Source of the DNA: an uncultured Clostridia bacterium
GTDB taxonomy: Bacteria; Bacillota; Clostridia; Oscillospirales; Oscillospiraceae
NCBI GenBank assembly: GCA_946187475.1
Contig: CAMHRJ010000008.1
Location: 1 to 20,276, forward strand
DNA: 20,276 nucleotides
Reading direction: 5' to 3'
The position numbers and the translations under genes were made by a program. This document shows, piece by piece, positions 15,445 through 20,276 of the stretch. A model generated the notes under the pieces. That model was given only the letters and a program-made list of their open reading frames with translations, searched no databases and was not told where the DNA came from. The first letter of the stretch is position 1. Each line of letters begins with the position of its first letter.

Positions 15445-16617
15445 TTACAGGATTCCGTGTGCCAGCTTCAGCCGGAGAATCCGCAATACGCTTTCGTCCA
15501 CCCGTTCCTGGGAGATGACGCCGCCGGCGACGGCATCCTTCAGCGCAGCCACCGTGCCGGGCACGTCGCTGACCTCCAGCAGAAGGTCACAGCCGGCAGC
15601 AAAGCACTTCACGGCCTTTTCTCCGTCGCTGCCGCCGCCGGCGCCCGCCATCTGCAGGCCGTCGGTGATGACCACGCCGTCAAAGCCCAACTGCTCCCGC
15701 AGCAGATCGGTGATGATGGCACGGCTCATGGCGGCGGGCACGTCATCTACCGCCGGAACCATCAGATGCCCCGCCATGACCATGTCCGCCCCGGCCTGGA
15801 TGCCGCTGACGAAGGGCTTTAAATCAGAGTCCTTCAGCGCTTCCAGCGTCTTATCCACGACGGCGTCTTCCTCATGAGAATCTGCCAGCGTGCTGCCGTG
15901 GCCGGGGAAGTGCTTCAGGCAGCAGATCACGCCGGAATCCCGGAAGCCCCGCACCGCAGCGGCCACCAGCCGGGCCGCCTCATTAAAGTCATTGGAATAG
16001 GCCCGGTCGCCGATGACGCTGTTTTTCATGTTGCTCCAGACGTCCGCCACCGGGGCGAAGTCCGTGTTGAAGCCGCAGACCTTCAAATCCGCTGCGATGG
16101 TCGCTGCGTTCTGGTAGGCAGTCTCCTCGCCCAGCTCCCGATAGCTGAACATGCTGCTGAGCCGGGTGGTGCCCACGGTGTTCATGAGTCTGCCGACTCT
16201 GCCGCCTTCCTCGTCCACGGTGATGAGCAGGTGGTGTTCCGCCAGTGCCGCCGTCAGAGCCGTCAGCTGCTCGCGGCCCTTCATGTTGTTGGTGTCCAGC
16301 AGCACACCGCCCACGGGCCAGGCCTCCAGCGCCGTTTTCAGCGTGTCGTCCATGGCGGTCACAAGCGATCCCGTCAGGGCCTCGGGGTGCACCACCAGCA
16401 GCTGGCAGAGCTTTTCGTCCTCGGTCATCCCGGCCAGGATTGCTTCCGCCGCATCCGGCGTGGGCCTGGGCGTGGCCGTCACCGTGGGCGCCGCCGGGGG
16501 AGCGGCCTTCTCCGGAGCGAACAGGCGCGCCAGAACCAGCCCTGCCAGCAACAGCCCCAGCAGGACGATCAAGGCCCAGGGAACGGGCGATATATCGTTG
16601 GACTTCAATCGATTCAT
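15445..16617 (-). CDS. nagZ: Membrane-anchored GH3 beta-N-acetylhexosaminidase (NagZ type)
   Basis: This 390-residue protein of glycoside hydrolase family 3 should release N-acetylglucosamine from muropeptides during wall recycling. A membrane helix at about residues 10-28 (ALIVLLGLLLAGLVLA) is followed by a proline/threonine-rich linker, so the enzyme probably works outside, as in Gram-positive NagZ proteins. The NagZ hallmark KHFPGHG is followed by the Asp-His dyad D246-S-H248. The likely nucleophile is D319 in VVITDGLQM. The C-terminal domain found in longer Bacillus homologues is absent; the single-domain form is normal for many species. ATG at 16617 is chosen over GTG at 16623, two codons upstream. 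Neither has a clear ribosome binding site, and an in-frame stop lies just above. The glucan synthase gene follows after 75 bases on the same strand. Confidence 0.9.
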   Translation of the reverse strand: MNRLKSNDISPVPWALIVLLGLLLAGLVLARLFAPEKAAPPAAPTVTATPRPTPDAAEAILAGMTEDEKLCQLLVVHPEALTGSLVTAMDDTLKTALEAWPVGGVLLDTNNMKGREQLTALTAALAEHHLLITVDEEGGRVGRLMNTVGTTRLSSMFSYRELGEETAYQNAATIAADLKVCGFNTDFAPVADVWSNMKNSVIGDRAYSNDFNEAARLVAAAVRGFRDSGVICCLKHFPGHGSTLADSHEEDAVVDKTLEALKDSDLKPFVSGIQAGADMVMAGHLMVPAVDDVPAAMSRAIITDLLREQLGFDGVVITDGLQMAGAGGGSDGEKAVKCFAAGCDLLLEVSDVPGTVAALKDAVAGGVISQERVDESVLRILRLKLAHGIL

Positions 16618-16711
16618 GGACACAGTTTACCGCGATTCGGCCAAAAACGCAACCAAAACCCAAGTGGGCTATGTATAAACTTACAAATTCACAAATATTT
16701 TACAATTCATA

Positions 16712-16740
16712 TTGACAATTCGCTGCTGAGTTAGTATACT
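16712..16740 (+). promoter_or_regulatory. Consensus promoter of the lysine-riboswitch transporter unit
   Basis: TTGACA (16712-16717), a 17-base spacer and TATACT (16735-16740) make a near-perfect sigma-A promoter. Transcription should begin near 16747, about ten bases before the aptamer. The 95 bases to the left, up to the GH3 gene, are AT-rich; I see no convincing minus-strand promoter in them. Confidence 0.88.
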
Positions 16741-16756
16741 AAAGTACGCTGAACAA

Positions 16757-16929
16757 GCATGATAGAGGCGCAACCGTCATCAGTACCCGCGCATACCGGC
16801 AGGAACCGGGCGGGGAAAGGGGCGTTTGCCGAAGGGCGCGGAACCATTCCTGTGGGCCGCTGCTCTGGGCCGTCGGAGAACATCCGCCGGACTGTCGCGT
16901 ATCTTTACGCGGAGCGCTGTCATTGACAT
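16757..16929 (+). ncRNA. Lysine riboswitch (L box) aptamer
   Basis: The conserved parts of the lysine aptamer appear in order: P1 5' strand ATGATAG (16759-16765), GAGGCGC, AGTA of the loop-E region (16782-16785), GGGGAAAGGGGCG, GCCGAAG (16828-16834), TGGGCCG (16866-16872), ACTGTC (16891-16896), a P5 hairpin (GCGTA 16897-16901 with TACGC 16906-16910), GGAGCG, then P1 3' strand CTGTCAT (16917-16923). P1 closes with seven pairs including one G-U. The layout matches the Bacillus subtilis lysC leader as I remember it. Lysine binding should stabilise P1 and so free the downstream terminator. Confidence 0.95.
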
Positions 16930-16941
16930 CTGCATTTTCCG

Positions 16942-16990
16942 TTTGTGTCATGAACAGTCATCTGCCTGTTCAGGACACAAATCTTTTTTT
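16942..16990 (+). terminator. Lysine-riboswitch terminator (expression platform)
   Basis: Arms 16942-16957 and 16966-16981 pair over 16 positions with one mismatch, followed by TC and seven T at 16984-16990. It stands directly before the GGAGG of the transporter gene. Its 5' arm (16945-16957) can instead pair with the P1 3' strand region 16917-16929 (about 12 pairs, two bulges), which gives an antiterminator. The logic is a lysine OFF switch acting on transcription. Confidence 0.93.
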
Positions 16991-17003
16991 GGAGGAATCT
17001 GCA

Positions 17004-18647
17004 ATGCAAAACCGCCGCAAGCTCCTGACGATCCTGCTGCTGATCGTCCTAGTCATGGCTCTGATGTGCGTGAGCGCCTTCGCCGTCGATGTGGACGACA
17101 ACGGCGTCTCCACCCAGAGCGGCATGGCCTACACCTTCTGGGCGCTGGTACCGCCCATCGTCGCCATCGTGCTGGCGCTGATCACCAAGGAGGTCTTTTC
17201 CTCTCTGTTCATCGGCGTTCTGCTGGGCGCCCTGTTTGCCAACAACTTCGCCCCCGTGGGCACGCTGGACAGCGTCCTGGGCGAAGCCATCGTCCCGGCC
17301 ATCACGGACCTGGCAGGCAACTTCCTGTTCCTGGTCATCCTGGGCATCCTGGTGGTGCTGATCAACCGCTCCGGCGGCAGCGCTGCCTTCGGCCGCTGGG
17401 CGGAGAAGAACATCAAGAGCCGCGTGGGCGCCATGTTCGCCTCGTTCCTGCTGGGCGTGTTCATCTTCGTGGACGACTATTTCAACTGCCTCACCGTGGG
17501 CTCCGTCATGCTGCCCATCACGGACCGTCACAACGTCTCCCGCGCGAAGCTGGCCTACCTGATCGACGCCACCGCCGCCCCCGTGTGCATGATCGCGCCG
17601 GTGAGCTCCTGGGCCGCCGCCGTCTCCAGCTATGCCGAGGACGGTCAGGGCTTCGTCCTGTTCGTGAAGGCCATTCCCTATAACTTCTATTCGCTGCTGT
17701 CCATCGTGTTCGTGGTGGCCATCATCTTCATGAAGTTCGACTTCGGCCCCATGCGCCTGCACGAGATGAACGCCATCCTCAACGGCGATCTCTACACCTC
17801 CGGCGACCGGGTGGACAAGGCGCTGGAAGGGGAGAAGTTCAACCCCAACGGCAAGGTCATCGACCTGCTGCTGCCCGTGATCGTGCTGATCGTCTGCTGC
17901 TTTGTCGGCCTGCTCTATGCCGGCGGTTACTACGATGCCGGCGGTGACTTCTACCACCAGTTCCAGGGCGCCTTCTCCGAGACGGACGCCACCGTGGCAC
18001 TGCCCTGGGGCACCCTCATTGCGCTGATCATCACCCTGATCTACTACTGGTGCCGCCGTCTGGTCACCTTCAAGGAGTCCATGGAGGCCATCCCCGCGGG
18101 CTTCATCAACATGGTCCCCGCCATCACCATCCTGGTCCTGGCCACGGCTCTGAAGAACGTGACCGGCCTTCTGGGCGCGAAGTACTTCGTCGCCGGCGTC
18201 ACCGAGAGCGCCGCTGCGGGCCTGTTCAAGCTCCTGCCCGCTATCATCTTCCTGATCGCCTGCGTGCTCAGCTTCTCCACCGGCACCAGCTGGGGCACCT
18301 TCGGCATCCTGATCCCCATCGTGGCAGCCGTCTTCGGCGATCCCAGCACCCAGCTTTACTATATCGGCATGTCCGCGTGCCTGGCCGGTGCGGTCTTCGG
18401 CGACCACTGCTCGCCCATTTCCGACACCACCATTATGGCCTCCGCCGGCGCCATGTGCAACCACGTGAACCACGTCTCCACGCAGCTGCCCTACGCAGCC
18501 ACCGTCGGCGTGATCTGCTTCGTGAACTACATCCTGGCCGGCTTTATCCAGAACGCCGTCGTCTGCATCCTCATCGGCGTTGTCATGACGATCTGCACCC
18601 TGTTCGTCATCCGCAGCGTCGTCAGCAAGAAGGAAGTCAAGGCGTAA
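17004..18647 (+). CDS. lysW: NhaC-superfamily antiporter, probable lysine transporter (LysW type)
   Basis: This 547-residue polytopic membrane protein of the NhaC/ArsB-like ion transporter superfamily has about twelve hydrophobic segments. Family segments are VDDYFNCLTVGSVMLPITD at about residues 156-174, APVCMIAPVSSW, FSTGTSWGTFGI at about 423-434, and AVFGDHCSPISDTTIM at about 463-478. The N-terminus looks like a cleavable signal (MQNRRK, hydrophobic core, SAFA). The lysine riboswitch implies that the cargo is lysine, since comparative work on the L box placed NhaC-related LysW transporters in that regulon; Na+/H+ exchange is the alternative. The start is set by GGAGG at 16991-16995, eight bases before ATG 17004. 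An in-frame TTG at 16923 would begin inside the aptamer's P1 strand and is rejected. The symbol rests on the regulatory context. Confidence 0.85.
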   Translation: MQNRRKLLTILLLIVLVMALMCVSAFAVDVDDNGVSTQSGMAYTFWALVPPIVAIVLALITKEVFSSLFIGVLLGALFANNFAPVGTLDSVLGEAIVPAITDLAGNFLFLVILGILVVLINRSGGSAAFGRWAEKNIKSRVGAMFASFLLGVFIFVDDYFNCLTVGSVMLPITDRHNVSRAKLAYLIDATAAPVCMIAPVSSWAAAVSSYAEDGQGFVLFVKAIPYNFYSLLSIVFVVAIIFMKFDFGPMRLHEMNAILNGDLYTSGDRVDKALEGEKFNPNGKVIDLLLPVIVLIVCCFVGLLYAGGYYDAGGDFYHQFQGAFSETDATVALPWGTLIALIITLIYYWCRRLVTFKESMEAIPAGFINMVPAITILVLATALKNVTGLLGAKYFVAGVTESAAAGLFKLLPAIIFLIACVLSFSTGTSWGTFGILIPIVAAVFGDPSTQLYYIGMSACLAGAVFGDHCSPISDTTIMASAGAMCNHVNHVSTQLPYAATVGVICFVNYILAGFIQNAVVCILIGVVMTICTLFVIRSVVSKKEVKA

Positions 18648-18660
18648 ATCCAAAGCACCC

Positions 18661-18690
18661 AACCGGGCCGCAATCTGCGGCCCGGTTTTT
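18661..18690 (+). terminator. Rho-independent terminator after the transporter gene
   Basis: An 11-base-pair perfect stem (18661-18671 with 18677-18687, loop AATCT) ends in TTTTT at 18686-18690. It starts 13 bases after the stop codon and ends the riboswitch-transporter unit. Confidence 0.93.
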
Positions 18691-18811
18691 CTGTATCTCG
18701 GAGATTCTTTCCATCTGGAATCGATTTTCGGCAGGGGAGAAGCAAATTCAATGGGAAAAAGTCCGATTTTTCCGCAAATTAAAAGAAGTTAAACCAAATG
18801 ATAAGCAAAAA

Positions 18812-18829
18812 TCATGAATTTTTTCACAA
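18812..18829 (+). promoter_or_regulatory. Possible Rex (redox repressor) operator
   Basis: TCATGAATTTTTTCACAA agrees with the Rex-type 18-mer TTGTGAAATTTTTCACAA at 15 positions. The right half (TCACAA) is perfect and the left half (TCATGA) matches four of six. It lies about 28 bases upstream of the predicted -35. Rex senses NADH/NAD+ and controls fermentation genes in Firmicutes, so the context is sensible, but AT-rich sequence gives chance matches. Confidence 0.35.
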
Positions 18830-18856
18830 TTTTTCCGGAAAAGGGTGGTTTTTCAC

Positions 18857-18885
18857 TTTACGCCGGGAAAAAGGTGTGATATATT
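18857..18885 (+). promoter_or_regulatory. Probable promoter of the pyruvate:ferredoxin oxidoreductase gene
   Basis: TTTACG (18857-18862) and TATATT (18880-18885) are spaced by 17 bases; they match four and five of six consensus positions. The start would be near 18892, leaving a leader of about 57 bases before the ATG. Confidence 0.55.
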
Positions 18886-18948
18886 GTCTATAAGCGTGCA
18901 AACGCTGTCTGAACTGTCATTCTTATTATTTAACAGGAGATGAATTGC

Positions 18949-20276
18949 ATGGCCAGAAAACTCAAAACAATGGACGGCAACAACGCCGCCGCGCATGTTT
19001 CCTATGCCTTTACCGAAGTGGCTGCCATCTACCCGATCACTCCGTCCAGCCCCATGGCTGACTTTGTGGATCAGTGGTCTGCCGCCGGCCGGAAGAACAT
19101 TTTCGGCACCACGGTGAAAGTGCAGGAGATGCAGGCGGAGTCCGGTGCCGCCGGTGCGGTGCACGGCTCTCTGAACGCCGGCGCGCTCACCACCACCTAC
19201 ACGGCCTCTCAGGGCCTGCTGCTGATGGTTCCGAACATGTACAAGATCGCGGGCGAGCTGCTCCCCGGCGTCTTCCATGTCACGGCCCGTGCCCTCGCCA
19301 GCCACACGCTGAGCATCTTCGGTGACCACTCCGATGTCATGGCATGTCGCCAGACGGGCTTTGCCATGCTGGCCGAGTCCAACGTCCAGGAAGTCATGGA
19401 CCTGTCTCCCGTGGCGCACCTGGCCGCCATCAAGGGCCGCGTGCCCTTCCTGAACTTCTTCGACGGCTTCCGCACCAGCCACGAGATCCAGAAGATCGAA
19501 GTCTGGGATTACGAGGATCTGGCCGAGATGTGCGACATGGACGCCGTGAAGGCGTTCCGCGAGCGCGCGCTGAATCCCGAGCATCCCACCATGCGCGGCA
19601 GCCACGAGAACGGCGACATCTTCTTCCAGAACCGCGAGGCTTCCAACAGCTACTACGACGCTGTTCCCGAGCTGGTGGAAGAGTACATGGGCAAGATCAA
19701 CGCCAAGCTGGGCACCGATTACCAGCTGTTCAACTACTATGGCGCTCCCGACGCTGACCGCGTCATCGTTGCCATGGGCTCCATCTGCGACGTGGCCGAG
19801 GAGGTCATCGACAACCTGACCGCCAAGGGCGAGAAGGTCGGCCTGATCAAGGTCCGCCTGTACCGTCCCTTCCGTGCGGACAAGCTGATTGCCGCCATCC
19901 CGGAGACCTGCAAGAAGATCGCGGTCCTCGACCGCACCAAGGAGCCCGGCGCTCAGGGCGAGCCTCTCTACCTGGACGTTGTCACCGCGCTGGCCAACGC
20001 CGGCCGCGAAGCCACCGTCATCGGCGGCCGCTACGGTCTCGGCTCCAAGGACACTCCGCCCAGCTCCGTGTTCGCTGTCTATGAGGAGCTGAAGAAGGAC
20101 GCTCCCAAGCGCCAGTTCACCGTTGGCATCGTGGACGACGTCACGAACCTGTCCCTGGACGAGCCCGACGCTCCCGACACCTCTGCCCCCGGCACCATCT
20201 CCTGCAAGTTCTGGGGTCTCGGCGGCGACGGCACCGTTGGCGCCAACAAGAACTCCATCAAGATCATCGGCGACCA
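18949..20276 (+). CDS. nifJ: Pyruvate:ferredoxin (flavodoxin) oxidoreductase, N-terminal part
   Basis: The frame is open to the window edge: 442 codons of a protein normally near 1,170-1,200 residues. The enzyme oxidises pyruvate with CoA to acetyl-CoA and CO2 and reduces ferredoxin; it is central to anaerobic fermentation. Residues that line the thiamine/pyruvate site of the Desulfovibrio africanus enzyme fall at the same numbers here: T31 in YPITPSSP, E64 in QAESGAAGA and R114 in HVTARALASH. Domain I (about 1-255) is followed by domain II (NYYGAPDADRVIVAMGS, then RPFRADKL and RTKEPGAQGEPLYLDV). The start of the gamma-type domain is seen at CKFWGLGGDGTVGANKNS near the edge. AGGAG at 18935-18939 lies nine bases before the ATG. 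The Fe-S and C-terminal domains are outside the window. Confidence 0.96.
   Translation, partial: MARKLKTMDGNNAAAHVSYAFTEVAAIYPITPSSPMADFVDQWSAAGRKNIFGTTVKVQEMQAESGAAGAVHGSLNAGALTTTYTASQGLLLMVPNMYKIAGELLPGVFHVTARALASHTLSIFGDHSDVMACRQTGFAMLAESNVQEVMDLSPVAHLAAIKGRVPFLNFFDGFRTSHEIQKIEVWDYEDLAEMCDMDAVKAFRERALNPEHPTMRGSHENGDIFFQNREASNSYYDAVPELVEEYMGKINAKLGTDYQLFNYYGAPDADRVIVAMGSICDVAEEVIDNLTAKGEKVGLIKVRLYRPFRADKLIAAIPETCKKIAVLDRTKEPGAQGEPLYLDVVTALANAGREATVIGGRYGLGSKDTPPSSVFAVYEELKKDAPKRQFTVGIVDDVTNLSLDEPDAPDTSAPGTISCKFWGLGGDGTVGANKNSIKIIGD

Larger units (their letters stand above)
18691..18948 (+). promoter_or_regulatory. AT-rich upstream region of the pyruvate:ferredoxin oxidoreductase gene
   Basis: This 258-base stretch has no credible gene. 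It holds a seven-pair hairpin (18754-18760 with 18767-18773), a Rex-like palindrome (18812-18829), a 12-base perfect palindrome TTTTCCGGAAAA (18831-18842), a probable promoter (18857-18885), and a small inverted repeat AGCGT/ACGCT (18893-18906) just at the predicted transcript start. Its base composition is sharply poorer in GC than the flanking genes. Confidence 0.6.

Noticed and set aside
16624..16711. Minus-strand promoter for the GH3 gene
   Set aside because: TATACA-like and TTGTAA-like hexamers exist on the minus strand but at wrong spacings (11 or 22 bases); no pair is convincing.
16826..17683. Plus-strand open frame of 285 codons starting within the riboswitch
   Set aside because: It overlaps aptamer, terminator and the transporter in another frame; no ribosome site or domain.
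17049..18662. Minus-strand open frame of 537 codons opposite the transporter
   Set aside because: Its product is a histidine/aspartate/glycine-rich mirror of hydrophobic codons in the NhaC-type gene, without any domain.
18752..18793. 13-codon frame (MGKSPIFPQIKRS) with an upstream GGGGAG in the region before the pyruvate:ferredoxin oxidoreductase gene
   Set aside because: Too short and without promoter or conservation evidence; likely chance in AT-rich DNA.

Overview
The window is GC-rich DNA with densely packed genes, strong Shine-Dalgarno sites and Rho-independent terminators. It carries a pyruvate:ferredoxin oxidoreductase, an S-layer-homology (SLH) surface protein with BspA-type leucine-rich repeats, and an L-box (lysine) riboswitch. 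This fits a strictly anaerobic, high-GC member of the Clostridia, most likely an Oscillospiraceae-type gut bacterium. The placement is inferred from gene content and style, not from a marker-gene search. I see no tRNA, rRNA, CRISPR array, insertion sequence or phage gene.

Layout. (1) 1-3447, plus strand: the end of plsX, then rnc, a membrane-anchored metallophosphoesterase and a SpoU/TrmH-family RNA methyltransferase. These are overlapping or nearly so and form one housekeeping operon. A hairpin follows, then a 51-codon two-helix membrane protein. (2) 3487-6453, minus strand: a 988-residue secreted protein built from LRR_5 repeats, CxxC modules and three SLH domains. It is divergent from (3) 6694-8232, a membrane-anchored HtrA-type serine protease; both promoters lie in the 240-base gap between them. 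(4) 16617-8308, minus strand: a membrane-anchored GH3 beta-N-acetylhexosaminidase, then a 7-kb gene for a GT84-GH189-GH94 protein with the architecture of cyclic beta-1,2-glucan synthase. A hairpin that holds the second gene's ribosome binding site separates them. (5) 16712-18690, plus strand: a consensus promoter, a lysine riboswitch with a terminator platform, and an NhaC-superfamily transporter that the riboswitch marks as a lysine transporter (LysW type). (6) 18949 to the end: the N-terminal 442 codons of pyruvate:ferredoxin oxidoreductase, behind an AT-rich regulatory region with a Rex-like palindrome.

How the parts fit. Much of the window concerns the cell envelope: phospholipid precursor synthesis (PlsX), a surface-anchored repeat protein with a quality-control protease next to it, a muropeptide-type hexosaminidase, and a polymerase for a periplasmic- or surface-type glucan. 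The best-supported regulatory unit is the lysine riboswitch, where aptamer, antiterminator, terminator and ribosome binding site can all be traced. The most unusual gene is the cyclic glucan synthase, a system best known from Rhizobiales and Brucella.
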